Positions 34,297 to 43,915 of a stretch of DNA of 64,000 nt are shown piece after piece (the stretch's first letter is position 1; every line of letters begins with the position of its first letter). Both the position numbers and the translations under genes were made by a program. The notes beneath the pieces are model-generated. The model worked only from the letters and a program-made list of their open reading frames with translations. It was not told the DNA's origin and ran no database searches. The stretch comes from Hellea sp. (lineage in GTDB: Bacteria > Pseudomonadota > Alphaproteobacteria > Caulobacterales > Maricaulaceae): contig JABABK010000004.1 of assembly GCA_014238285.1 (NCBI GenBank), forward strand, positions 43,848 through 107,847, given 5' to 3'.

Positions 34297-35429
34297 AGAC
34301 GCTCTAATTGGGAACTGATCGCGTTGAGCTGTACATTGCTCGTGCCAGACGCGGAGAGCGTGCCGATAACATCTTGTAGAGCTTCGGTGAGGTCAAATTT
34401 GCCCGTCCAAGCCGACCCGGCCATTAATTCGTTTAAGATCATGGTACAATCAACTAGCGTTCGGCTAACGGTTAGTTTGGTCAGGGAGGGATAGAGGATT
34501 TGATTAGTGCCCGCTTTTAAATCCCAAGCCCCGCGATACATCAACCATCTGGCAGCCTCGATTTGGCGTCTTACGTCGGCGAGTTTATGGGAAATCCCTT
34601 GATGGGAAAGTAATGACCCTGTTCGGCCTTTGCGGCGTCTAAAATAGTCAGTAACTTCAATTAAGTTTTGATCTAGCGCGCCCAGGAAACCCGCTAAAAT
34701 ACAGCTTCTTTCCCATCCTAAAATGGATAAGATCAATCCAAGGCCTGCGCCTTTACCTCCGAGAAAAGCGCTTTGGGGTAAACGGCAATTTTTCAGGGTA
34801 AGCCGTGCCATGGGTGAGGCTTTTAAACCGGCGACGGTTTTTAATATTTCAATCTCAAGGCCCTTCGTGTCTCGGGGCAGTATCATGACGGAGCTGCCCA
34901 TGGCAGAGTTTTCGCTGGCTTCATTTGCCGATAAGATGAAGACGCTGGCAAGATCGCCATTGGTCACAAATGTCTTAGTACCGGAAACGATGATGTGATC
35001 ATTTTCCAAGGTAAATTCGACGCCGGTAGATTGCGTGTTGGAACCGCCATCAAGACCGGTAAAGGCAAGAGCACCGACCATTTCGCCGCTACATAGCCCC
35101 GGAAGCCATTTTGTCTTTTGCTCCTTTGTTCCGTGATTGGAAATGGCCATAGCGCATCCAAATAAATGGGCGCCAATACTGAAGATATGGGACCGAGAGA
35201 GACCTGACTTGCCGAGTGTTTCAAACCCTAGAACTGTTGTTAAAGCATCGCGTCCCACGCCTGAGTCATCGGCGGGGATACATTGCCCGAGCCAACCATT
35301 TCGCCCCAAATATTGCCATGATTTTTCGGTAAGTGGATCTGTGCCAGAAAACCGCGCTTTAAACTCGGGCGCAAAGTCACGGGCTTGATCAATACATTTG
35401 ATCTGATCTGCTGTCAGTGCAAAGTCCAT
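34293..35429 (-). CDS. Acyl-CoA dehydrogenase-like enzyme (probable prolyl-carrier-protein dehydrogenase)
   Basis: A 378-residue flavoprotein of the acyl-CoA dehydrogenase family with all three regions: N-terminal helices, the beta domain (ALAFTGLDGGSNTQSTGV, VSGTKTFVTNGDLASVF), and the C-terminal helices with Glu240 in ILGWERSCILAG as candidate catalytic base. PltE, RedW and CloN3, which oxidise prolyl-S-carrier to pyrrolyl-S-carrier, have the same size and a similar WER segment. The typical C-terminal Arg/Gly region is short. First gene of the overlapping five-gene operon. Confidence 0.75.
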   Translation of the reverse strand: MDFALTADQIKCIDQARDFAPEFKARFSGTDPLTEKSWQYLGRNGWLGQCIPADDSGVGRDALTTVLGFETLGKSGLSRSHIFSIGAHLFGCAMAISNHGTKEQKTKWLPGLCSGEMVGALAFTGLDGGSNTQSTGVEFTLENDHIIVSGTKTFVTNGDLASVFILSANEASENSAMGSSVMILPRDTKGLEIEILKTVAGLKASPMARLTLKNCRLPQSAFLGGKGAGLGLILSILGWERSCILAGFLGALDQNLIEVTDYFRRRKGRTGSLLSHQGISHKLADVRRQIEAARWLMYRGAWDLKAGTNQILYPSLTKLTVSRTLVDCTMILNELMAGSAWTGKFDLTEALQDVIGTLSASGTSNVQLNAISSQLERL

Positions 35430-35474
35430 GCAGCCATTCCTAGTTAAGCGCCAATGATTAATAGGGGCAGACGA

Positions 35475-36440
35475 TCACATTTCCAAATAGTTTCGAATAA
35501 TAATAGGCGGGACGTTTGCAGGATCTTCGCGCCAAGCCTGTTTGAGCAGATTGACATAGCGTTGAACCATTTTATCTATTCGGTCATCGCGGTCTTCAAG
35601 GGTTTTATTAGGCGCAATACGAGGTTTGAAAGACATATGAATTTTGCCCTCAGCGTTTATGGACATTAAAACCGGGACGCAAATAGCGCCAGTTTGTTCA
35701 ACCATATAAGCAAAGCCGTTGGGGATATGCCATTTTTTTTGAAAAAATGAATATTCGCGCCCGCTTTTTCCGGAGACGCCTTCGCCTGTCATGTGGAGTA
35801 TTCTTTTGTCATTGAGGACTGAACACCCGACGCCAATAATCTTGGCGCCGAAATTTCCGGCAATTTGTTCAACCGTAATCTTGTGGTTTTCGATTCCGAT
35901 AATGGGGTAAAAATTTCGAGAAGAAATCGTCGTTAGAGGGTAACCTAGCCTGGACATAATAATTTGAGCTAAATGTCCGGGACCATAATGACTGTTAAGC
36001 AGCAAAATCCCTTTGCCCGATTTTACATGCTTCTCAAGAATGTCTAGTCCTGATATTTTTACATACTTTTTAAATTTTCTGTCTGAACATTTATGGATAT
36101 ATTTCATCAGATAAAATTCAAAAATACGGTCAACATAAATTTGTTTGACCCTTTCATCGACACTGGGTGTTTCGGGCATTAAATGCTCGGGCAGGCCCAT
36201 GACTTTCTCATTATTAGTCATTAAAAAGGCGTATTTTTCTTTCCCCAAAACTGCATCATAGGCTGCTTGAATGGCTTTGCCATAAGGCAATTTCATGAAG
36301 CTTTGAAACTGATCCTCAGTCATGCTATTGGCTTGCAAAATGCGCTGGAACCTTTCAGCCGTGCTGATCGGTTGACCTTTTTGAGGACTGCCCTGAATTG
36401 GCATTTTGTTATCTTGGTTTGTCAATTGAATCACCCGCAT
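35475..36440 (-). CDS. LpxL/HtrB-like lysophospholipid acyltransferase
   Basis: A 321-residue protein with the lipid A acyltransferase fold (PF03279 type): GKGILLLNSHYGPGHLAQIIMSRLGYP contains the HxxxxH-type active site in place of the usual HxxxxD/E, and QTGAICVPVLMSINAEGKIHM is the family's following strand. It lacks an obvious N-terminal membrane helix and is probably soluble or peripheral. AGGGG precedes the ATG. It lies 45 bases upstream of the carrier-protein operon on the same strand and could transfer the carrier-bound acyl group to a lipid or sugar; that is inference. Confidence 0.7.
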   Translation of the reverse strand: MRVIQLTNQDNKMPIQGSPQKGQPISTAERFQRILQANSMTEDQFQSFMKLPYGKAIQAAYDAVLGKEKYAFLMTNNEKVMGLPEHLMPETPSVDERVKQIYVDRIFEFYLMKYIHKCSDRKFKKYVKISGLDILEKHVKSGKGILLLNSHYGPGHLAQIIMSRLGYPLTTISSRNFYPIIGIENHKITVEQIAGNFGAKIIGVGCSVLNDKRILHMTGEGVSGKSGREYSFFQKKWHIPNGFAYMVEQTGAICVPVLMSINAEGKIHMSFKPRIAPNKTLEDRDDRIDKMVQRYVNLLKQAWREDPANVPPIIIRNYLEM

Positions 36441-36471
36441 TTGCCCCTGTCAACTGGATCCCTACGTTTGC

Positions 36472-36494
36472 ATTATTTACATCATGTGAATAAT
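36472..36494 (+). promoter_or_regulatory. Operator-like inverted repeat in a divergent promoter
   Basis: ATTATTTACA (36472-36481) and TGTGAATAAT (36485-36494) match over nine of ten bases around TCA. The site lies in the 106-base gap between the acyltransferase and sulfotransferase genes, where both promoters must be, so one regulator could control both sides of the cluster. Confidence 0.5.
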
Positions 36495-36546
36495 AGCTCA
36501 AGGTGTTGTCTCAATTTAATTTCAAGTGGCCGGGGCATTTTGGTTT

Positions 36547-38253
36547 ATGTTTGATCAAATCAAAACAATTATTGTGATTGTTGGATGTCAACGCAGTGGC
36601 ACGACTCTAACTGGCCAAATTTTAGGTGGCCATGACCAAGCCTTTTTGATTGACGAGACGGATGGTTTATACAAATGGTTTGATAGTGTTGGTGTGAATG
36701 ACCTCAGGGGTGGCAAGGGGTTAGAAGAACTTTTTATTAAAGCTGATGACAAATATAAACCCAAGCACGCGCGCCTAGTCGATTTAGACGGCCAAAAATC
36801 CCTAAGGCCTGGTATTGATCATTTAGTCTTAAAGGCTCCAAATTTAACCTATAGCTATGAAAAACTTGCGGCCCTTAATAAAGATGTCCGGATTGTTTAT
36901 CCGATCCGGGACCCTAGGGCGGTCGTCGCTTCCATGGATAGACTCAGCCATATTGATATGATCGGGAACCAGGTGAAGTGGATGGAGAAAAACGACGCCA
37001 TCTGTAAGGACTTTGCTGACGAGTTGAAGTTATTCAAAAACCCGGAAACGCCAGTTCATATTTGGCGGGCCAATGTTTGGAAAATGAAATCGGGTCTATA
37101 TACTCGATTTGAAAATGCAGGTTTTGATCCTTTTATTTTTACTTATGAAAAACTGATAGAGAATAAAAAAACTACATGCAAATCGATGGTTGAGCATTGC
37201 GGATTGCCGTTTGATTCAAAAATGTTGCGACATGAACACATATATTGCGGGGTTGGCCCCGGGTTGACAGACCGTACGCGACCCGTTGATGCTGCGTCTA
37301 TCCGCAAATGGGAGACTAAATTATCCTCTAAAGAACAGACTGAAATTATGGGTGTTGCGGGAAATTTGGCCCTCCTGTTCGGCTACAGTCAGGATGCAAA
37401 TAATGGCGGTGATCGCCCCGCCTTAACCCTTTCCAAAAACGATTTTGAATCTCCGATTCTTATGATCGGAAGGGGCAGGGCTGAAACCAAAGAGTTAGCT
37501 GTTTCCTTGCAGGGATTAGGCGTTTTTCTGGGCAATCGATTAAACCCGTTTTTGGACTCGATGGAGTGGCTTGATCTTGTTTATGAACTCAGTGTCAAAA
37601 AAATGTTGGCAGATTCTAAAGTGAGGCCCTTTGAAGACGACGTTAAAGGACTATTTTGGGATAAGGCTAACGCCATTCTTGGATATGGGAACTGGAAATC
37701 AGGGGACCTATGGGGCTGGAATATTCCAGTGACGAGCCTGATCGTCAGGGAGCTCGCGCCAGTTTTCCCTAAGGCTAAAATTATTCACCTAGTCCAGCAT
37801 CCCGTCACAAGCTGTTTGCAACGAAATCATATGACGGCTCGCCCCGATAATGCCATTGGCCGGGTTACGCTTAAACGCGCTTATGAAAGTATGGGGCTTA
37901 GTCAAGATAGAATGAAAAATGATCCTAAATATATCCGCAATGCCGTTACCTGGGTCTACCTTGCTAAATTAGTGCATGAGTTCGCGCAAAGCAGTGTCGC
38001 GCCAGATAATTACAAACTGCTTCGGTTCGAAGATTTAGAGGTTGCGCCGAAAAAAATGACAAAATCCATAAGGGAGTTTGTGGGATCAAACGTGCCCAGA
38101 GTTAAACCGAGTTCAATAGCCAAAGAGAGCGTTAAGTCCATTTCCTATAATCAATATGCGATTGACCAGGTTTGGAGTATCTGTGAGAGCTTAGCACTCG
38201 AATTTGGTTATGCTCCAATAGTACAGGATATTGATGCTAAGGTCGCGCCTTGA
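36547..38253 (+). CDS. Two-domain sulfotransferase family protein (paralogue)
   Basis: A 568-residue paralogue of the protein at 26470-28140. Domain 1 has GCQRSGTTLTGQ and YPIRDPRAVVASM. Domain 2 is GRGRAETKELAVSLQG, which has lost the Ser/Gly-Thr pattern of the phosphate loop, followed by LVQHPVTSCLQRNHM. Domain 2 is therefore probably not catalytic in this copy. Start ATG 36547 aligns with the paralogue's first residue (MFDQIKTI against MLSQFKKI); a GTG at 36526 lacks a ribosome site. It is transcribed away from the acyltransferase and carrier-protein operon. Confidence 0.78.
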   Translation: MFDQIKTIIVIVGCQRSGTTLTGQILGGHDQAFLIDETDGLYKWFDSVGVNDLRGGKGLEELFIKADDKYKPKHARLVDLDGQKSLRPGIDHLVLKAPNLTYSYEKLAALNKDVRIVYPIRDPRAVVASMDRLSHIDMIGNQVKWMEKNDAICKDFADELKLFKNPETPVHIWRANVWKMKSGLYTRFENAGFDPFIFTYEKLIENKKTTCKSMVEHCGLPFDSKMLRHEHIYCGVGPGLTDRTRPVDAASIRKWETKLSSKEQTEIMGVAGNLALLFGYSQDANNGGDRPALTLSKNDFESPILMIGRGRAETKELAVSLQGLGVFLGNRLNPFLDSMEWLDLVYELSVKKMLADSKVRPFEDDVKGLFWDKANAILGYGNWKSGDLWGWNIPVTSLIVRELAPVFPKAKIIHLVQHPVTSCLQRNHMTARPDNAIGRVTLKRAYESMGLSQDRMKNDPKYIRNAVTWVYLAKLVHEFAQSSVAPDNYKLLRFEDLEVAPKKMTKSIREFVGSNVPRVKPSSIAKESVKSISYNQYAIDQVWSICESLALEFGYAPIVQDIDAKVAP

Positions 38254-38515
38254 TGGATATAACGATAGTATTGAAAACTCAATTAAACCTTAAGTGAAAA
38301 TAATTTTGAAACAACGCCACTGGGTACGTATTTCGGCCTCAGCGAAGTGCCATAAAGTTAGCGTCTGTAACTTATATAAGTTATTGAAAATAACTACAAA
38401 AATATACACCTCGAGTTTATACTTAGCAAGTCTTAACGAGACATGATGACTCTAGTAACTGAATAACAATCTTTTTTTTGTAGAAAAACCTCGGACTAGA
38501 ATAGGCGGGAAAAAG
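38254..38515 (+). promoter_or_regulatory. 262-base leader region of the giant surface protein gene
   Basis: AT-rich region with a perfect 16-base palindrome, TAACTTATATAAGTTA, at 38368-38383 and a T8 run near 38470. The palindrome resembles half-sites of the TetR-type motif, but its spacing differs by one to several bases. No clear promoter hexamers; AGGCGGGAAAAAG precedes the ATG at 38516. Confidence 0.35.
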
Positions 38516-41500
38516 ATGGCCAATTGGGACCCGAAAGGGTGGCTGTGGGGAGTGTGGTGTTTTTTGGTGATTATGGGCTTCGCCCCGATCGCTAGCGCTG
38601 TGCCTGTGACCGTTGAGGTTAATTGGCCCAATTGGTCGAGTGAAAACCAAGTCGTCATTAGAGATCCATCGGGGACAATACTGCAAACGGTTTGTGATCC
38701 AGTCAATTGTGCCAATGGTAATGGCAATTCAAACTATTCAAACAGTTTTAATTATGATTTTCCAGAAGATGTAAATTATATCATTGATATGACCGATAGT
38801 TATGGTGACGGTTGGAATGGGGCCGGTGCTTACGTACGCATATATTCAGACGGTAATCTCGCTTTTGATGATGCCGGGCCTGCGACTTTTACCAAGACTG
38901 ATAATTTCGATGTGGCAAGCAGTGGCGGCGGCGGTGGTGGAGGATTTACAAACACCGCGACAACGCCTGCTTCAGGGACAATTATAAATAGCTATCACAA
39001 GGTTAACTCGCTTTCAGGCACTTCAGTTGCAATCGATTCAACGATTGGCATTAGCGGCGGAGATCGCGGTGTCTTGATCCAAATGAAAGGTGCTACCATT
39101 AATTTGACTGACACCGCAAGTCACGGCGATATTTCGTCATATGCGTCTGCAGGCCGTTTTGAATATGTCGATGTGGCAAGTGTTAGTGGCTCCACTTTAA
39201 TTTTGGAAACCGCGCCAACGGTAAGTTTCCAGACGTCCGGTTATGTGCAATTTGTTCGCGTACCTATTTATGATGGGACAACATTATCAGGAACAGTATC
39301 CGCATCGCCTTGGGACGGGGATAAAGGCGGCGTTGTTGCGATTGATGATGTGGGGACGTTGACCCTTGCGGGCGATATTGATGTGACAGGCCTTGGTTTC
39401 GCTGGCGGGGCTGTCGCAGTGACCACGCCTTATGATGGTTGCGTCTCCGACCAAAATAATTACACGGGAGTCGTTCAGGCTGGTACGGGTAATAAAGGCG
39501 AGGGCATCACGGCGCCCAGCGCAGCCAATACATCACGCCGTGGCCACAAAGCCAATGGTGGCGGCGGCGGTAATATCACCGATGCTGGCGGCGGCGGCGG
39601 TGCTAATTATGGTTATGGCGGTCTTGGCGGCCGTGAACTTGATCTTTGTGATAATACCGGAAATTTTGGCGGTCTTGGGGGACAGGCGCTCGATTATTCG
39701 ACCAATAACCGTATCTTTTTTGGCGGCGGAGCTGGATCCGGGTCTGAAATAAGTCAAGCGGCTACGGGTGGTGACAGATCCGGCGGCGGGATTATTCTTA
39801 TCCGCGCAAAAGCCATTAATAATACGGGTGGTCGATTAATTTCCAATGGCCTGAGCGCGATCCAAGACAATAATAACGGCGCTGATGGCGGCGCAGCGGC
39901 CGGGACAATTGCTGTGTCTGTGCATGATAGCGTTACAGGCGCGCCGCTGGCTCAAGGCGATGGCGGTGATGGCGGTGATGAAGCCAATGGATCGTTTGCT
40001 CATGGTACGGGCGGCGGCGGTGGCGGTGGGTCACTTTGGCTTAACGGTGCAGTCTGTGCAGATTTTTCATATTCATTTGACGGCGGCACTGCCGGGACAA
40101 GTGTTCTTGGCGGTAATGTCAGCGATCCGAATTGGGGCGCGTTCGATGGCGGGCCAGGGGCTTGTTTAGTTAATTTTACGGAACTACCCTTAGTGCCGCT
40201 AGCGGCGGATACTTTAGATTATTCCGATGGCCCGTCAACTTATGGCGACGCGACTCATATAGTTGTAGCGGGCATTCAGCTTGGTTCGAATATTGACGCG
40301 GATTCTGGATCTCTCGCAAGCTCTGGTGCTGATGGTGATGGTGCCGATGATGATGGTTTAACTATTCCAAGCTTAACCGCAGGGGCTGCCTATACTTTAC
40401 AAGCAAGCGTTACGGGAAGCGGTACACTTTATGGCTGGATGGACTTTGACGGTAACGGCCTCTTTGACACTGATGAAACGATTACTGGATCTAATGGATT
40501 TACGTCGACGGGCGGAACCATAGATATCCCTATTCACATTCCAGAAACCAGTAATGGAACACGGAATATTAGAATACGCTACTCATCTGATAATGCAGCC
40601 AGTTCGCCAACAGGGGCAGTAATAGATGGAGAAGTTGAAGATTTTCAGGTTTCGGTTGGCGTAAAAATAACCAACCCGTCTAATCCGGGCACAACTCCGG
40701 CATTCGCGCAAAGCTGCGATGCTTATGACTATACAGGTGCAGATCAGTCTATCACCGTGCCAAATGGAGCCATAAATCTTGGTATAAAACTATGGGGCGG
40801 CGGCGGCGGTCATGAATTTGTCGGTAACGGCTATTCGGGTGCAGGCGGTTATACAGAAGCCCAATTTGGAAGTTCGGTTATATCGGCTGGCGATACGTTA
40901 ACATTGGTCGTGGGGGCGGGCGGCAATGTCGATGGTCGTCCAACCGAATTTGTTCCGACCTCTGTCTATGGATTTGGATCCGTTAGCGGACATGATCAAG
41001 GGGGCGGTTTAACAGGGTTATTTTCCGGTGCAGGCGTGGTTTCTGACACGGATCAAGGGCGCGCGTTAGCTATCGCTGGCGGCGGCGCTGGGTATGAAAA
41101 TTCAGGTGACAGTTTAGGTGTGAACGGTGGAAATGGTAACAGTGCAACGTCTGGCGGCCAACCCACTATGCGCGGGTCTACAGACTTTGGTCCATTCCTC
41201 GGAGGCTTAACGCCAACGGCGCATAAAGCGGGCGGCGGTGGCGGTTACTATGGCGGCGGTCGATTAGCTGCAAGCGACCCATATTCAAATGTTTTCGTGG
41301 GGTTCCAGCATGAGACGGCTGCCGCAGCTGGTGGCTCAGGTTATGTGTCCCCGGCCGCTACAGCCGGACAAATTTTATCATCTTCTGATGGAACGCCGAC
41401 ACCGCCTAATATGGGCGATAGTGACTATGTGTCCGGTACTGGTATTGGGTCAACATCTCCGACACAAACGGCAGGTGGTAATGGCCGCGCGGTCCTGTGT

Positions 41501-43915
41501 TGGGATATGGGGACGGATTATTCTGATGCGCTTGGCTATGGTGACGCGACCCATATTGTTACGGCAGGGCTGCAGCTAGGTGCAAATATTGATGCAGATA
41601 GCGGATCAATGGCAAATGCGGACGCGACGGGTGACGATGCAAACGGTAATGACGATGAGGATGGCGTGTCGATCTTCCCGGCCTTGACCGAAGGTGATAG
41701 TGGATATTCAATTCCGTCAGGCAATATTTCCGCAACGGGGACTGGTACGCTTCATGCCTGGATTGATTTTAATAGTGATGGTACATTCGCGGCTTCTGAA
41801 CATACATCGGTAACAGTTACATCGGGATCCTTGTCTGGTGATCTGACTTGGTCGTCTCTTCCTGCCATGAGCGCTGGAACGACAATATCTCGTTTTAGGT
41901 TAACCAGTGATAGCGCTGTAACAAGTTCGACACCAGCTAATGCTGCGTCTGATGGTGAAGTGGAAGACTATCAGCTTACGATCGATTCGGCAGGCCTGTT
42001 TTCGACGCCTATGTGTAGCGCTGTGCCGGCTGTGAGCCAGATATCAAACGGATCGTTCACTAATGGTAGTGGCCCGAGCTGGACCAACTGGACAGCCACA
42101 TCCAATTGGAGCGGTATCGACACCGCACATAACAATACGAATAGCGCAAGCGGTACATTGATCCAAACAGGTTTGAGCGGATTATCCTTGGGGCCTTCGT
42201 CTCTGAACGGGACCGAAATTCATTTGTCACTTTGGTGGCGTAACGGAAATCCTGCGGCTTCATCAGGTGTTTCCACACTGATTGTCAGCCTTGATGGAAC
42301 GGAATATGCACGCGCTACCTCAACAACAGATGGCGGGGCTATTGCAACAGCGAGTTACTCAAACGGCGCTAGCGGTAGTCAGAGTAATTTTGCCGAATTT
42401 ACCACCACGCCGTGGGAAATTGAACTACCGTCAGGAATCTCTTCGACCGGCGACCTCACTTTCACATTTAATGGCGGCATCAATGCCGGTGATGATTATG
42501 AACTTGATGATGTTGCTTTATATACATGTGCCCCTTTGGAAGACTATTCGGATGCGCCTGTAACTTACGGTGATGCTACACATGTGGTAACAGCAGGGAT
42601 TCAATTGGGAGCCACAATTGACGTTGATACCGGATCGCTAGCGTCCGTTGCAGCTTCGGGTGATGATTCAAATGGCAGCGATGATGAAGACGGGATATCT
42701 GAACCATTTCCAAGTTTAGTCGTTGGTGACACAGTTTATGCCGTGCCTGCCGCCAGCATTACCGCAACGGGCACAGGTGTGCTCCATGGCTGGATTGATT
42801 TTAACAATAATGGGATTTTTGATAGTTCAGAGCATACGTCTGTGACGATTACAGCGGGAAGCTTGTCTGGCGATATGGTTTGGAGTTCCTTACCTGCTAT
42901 GACAGCTGGCAATACATTTGCCCGCTTCCGTTTAACGTCTGACACATTGACCAATCTAGACGCGTCGACAGCAGCGTCAGATGGTGAAGTAGAAGATTAT
43001 CAGGTGGCGATTGAGGCTGCTCCAGCAGGCCCCCTATCTTGTCCCGCTGGTTATACGGCCATAACCGGAGCTGGGAACGCCGATACAGTTACAGTCACCG
43101 CACTTAATAGTGCGTTTGCATTAGGTGTGCCTGAAGCTGCCGCGACGCCGGCCAGTAACGCTAATTCGGCAAGACTTACAAGCGCAGAGACGACGCTGAT
43201 TTTGGATATGAGCGACATAATTCCCGAAAACGCCGTGATCCCTCTGACCATTGCCAAAAATAATAGCACGGCTGATTATTCAATCGCGTTGTCGGTTGAT
43301 AATTCCGCCTATACGGTGGTTGAGTCCAATTATAACACGGGAACAGAAGATAGCCTGCAGCCCTTTAACGTCAGTGTTCCAGCTGGCGGCGCGCGGTATG
43401 TGCGCTTTCAAAGAAATGCCGGGTCGCTCTGGGTTGGCGGTTTGGAATATTCTGACATATGCCAGTTATCTGCCTTATTATCTGGATCCAAGACTGTTTC
43501 GGTTTGGGATCCTAATTCTGATGGTCTTTATGCTATTCCGGGTAATGATGTGGTTTATGTGATCACTGGCAGTAATATCGGGGGCGGCGCGACAGATCCA
43601 GGTAGCGTCTTGTTGATCGATGTAATGCCAGCCGATGTAGAGTTTTATAATGCGGATATGGATGATGGCGGTCCTGAAACCGATCCTGTGGCATTTTCAC
43701 AAAGTGTGGGAGCTGGCCTGCTTTTTAACTACGTGAACGATGTTGGGTATTCGAAAAACGCAACTAAGCCTACCATGTTTAGTCAGTGCAATGCCTCCGT
43801 TAACTCGGGATATGATGCGGCTGTAACCTATATATGTTTCAATCCAAAAGGCGCATTAACTGCGGGCGATCCTGACCCTGAATTTACGTTTAGCTTTCGG
43901 GCTCGAATTAAATAA
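38516..43915 (+). CDS. Giant secreted GEVED-domain protein with glycine-rich regions
   Basis: A 1799-residue exported protein. N-terminal hydrophobic signal (to about ASAVP), a beta domain to about 140, a glycine-rich shell-like region at about 270-545, then three GEVED modules beginning near 568, 1001 and 1343 (YSDxPxxYGDATH...) and ending DGEVEDFQ/DYQ near 703, 1145 and 1487. A second glycine-rich part lies at about 758-995. The last 145 residues resemble DUF11-type beta domains (GNDVVYVITGSNIGGG). Acidic DxDxDG-like loops (GDGADDDG, DDANGNDDEDG) suggest calcium binding. No sortase, PEP-CTERM or T9SS end is visible. Probably adhesin-like; function not assignable. It overlaps the convergent ada gene by eight bases. 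Confidence 0.75.
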   Translation: MANWDPKGWLWGVWCFLVIMGFAPIASAVPVTVEVNWPNWSSENQVVIRDPSGTILQTVCDPVNCANGNGNSNYSNSFNYDFPEDVNYIIDMTDSYGDGWNGAGAYVRIYSDGNLAFDDAGPATFTKTDNFDVASSGGGGGGGFTNTATTPASGTIINSYHKVNSLSGTSVAIDSTIGISGGDRGVLIQMKGATINLTDTASHGDISSYASAGRFEYVDVASVSGSTLILETAPTVSFQTSGYVQFVRVPIYDGTTLSGTVSASPWDGDKGGVVAIDDVGTLTLAGDIDVTGLGFAGGAVAVTTPYDGCVSDQNNYTGVVQAGTGNKGEGITAPSAANTSRRGHKANGGGGGNITDAGGGGGANYGYGGLGGRELDLCDNTGNFGGLGGQALDYSTNNRIFFGGGAGSGSEISQAATGGDRSGGGIILIRAKAINNTGGRLISNGLSAIQDNNNGADGGAAAGTIAVSVHDSVTGAPLAQGDGGDGGDEANGSFAHGTGGGGGGGSLWLNGAVCADFSYSFDGGTAGTSVLGGNVSDPNWGAFDGGPGACLVNFTELPLVPLAADTLDYSDGPSTYGDATHIVVAGIQLGSNIDADSGSLASSGADGDGADDDGLTIPSLTAGAAYTLQASVTGSGTLYGWMDFDGNGLFDTDETITGSNGFTSTGGTIDIPIHIPETSNGTRNIRIRYSSDNAASSPTGAVIDGEVEDFQVSVGVKITNPSNPGTTPAFAQSCDAYDYTGADQSITVPNGAINLGIKLWGGGGGHEFVGNGYSGAGGYTEAQFGSSVISAGDTLTLVVGAGGNVDGRPTEFVPTSVYGFGSVSGHDQGGGLTGLFSGAGVVSDTDQGRALAIAGGGAGYENSGDSLGVNGGNGNSATSGGQPTMRGSTDFGPFLGGLTPTAHKAGGGGGYYGGGRLAASDPYSNVFVGFQHETAAAAGGSGYVSPAATAGQILSSSDGTPTPPNMGDSDYVSGTGIGSTSPTQTAGGNGRAVLCWDMGTDYSDALGYGDATHIVTAGLQLGANIDADSGSMANADATGDDANGNDDEDGVSIFPALTEGDSGYSIPSGNISATGTGTLHAWIDFNSDGTFAASEHTSVTVTSGSLSGDLTWSSLPAMSAGTTISRFRLTSDSAVTSSTPANAASDGEVEDYQLTIDSAGLFSTPMCSAVPAVSQISNGSFTNGSGPSWTNWTATSNWSGIDTAHNNTNSASGTLIQTGLSGLSLGPSSLNGTEIHLSLWWRNGNPAASSGVSTLIVSLDGTEYARATSTTDGGAIATASYSNGASGSQSNFAEFTTTPWEIELPSGISSTGDLTFTFNGGINAGDDYELDDVALYTCAPLEDYSDAPVTYGDATHVVTAGIQLGATIDVDTGSLASVAASGDDSNGSDDEDGISEPFPSLVVGDTVYAVPAASITATGTGVLHGWIDFNNNGIFDSSEHTSVTITAGSLSGDMVWSSLPAMTAGNTFARFRLTSDTLTNLDASTAASDGEVEDYQVAIEAAPAGPLSCPAGYTAITGAGNADTVTVTALNSAFALGVPEAAATPASNANSARLTSAETTLILDMSDIIPENAVIPLTIAKNNSTADYSIALSVDNSAYTVVESNYNTGTEDSLQPFNVSVPAGGARYVRFQRNAGSLWVGGLEYSDICQLSALLSGSKTVSVWDPNSDGLYAIPGNDVVYVITGSNIGGGATDPGSVLLIDVMPADVEFYNADMDDGGPETDPVAFSQSVGAGLLFNYVNDVGYSKNATKPTMFSQCNASVNSGYDAAVTYICFNPKGALTAGDPDPEFTFSFRARIK

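Noticed and set aside
38355..38383. Sixth TetR-type operator before the giant GEVED gene
   Set aside because: The half-sites AAGTTA and TAACTT are present, but the spacing does not equal the eight bases between them at the other sites, and the palindrome there has no spacer.
39540..40030. Tandem DNA repeat or CRISPR-like array
   Set aside because: The GGCGG repetition is glycine-codon bias in the giant protein; unit lengths are irregular.
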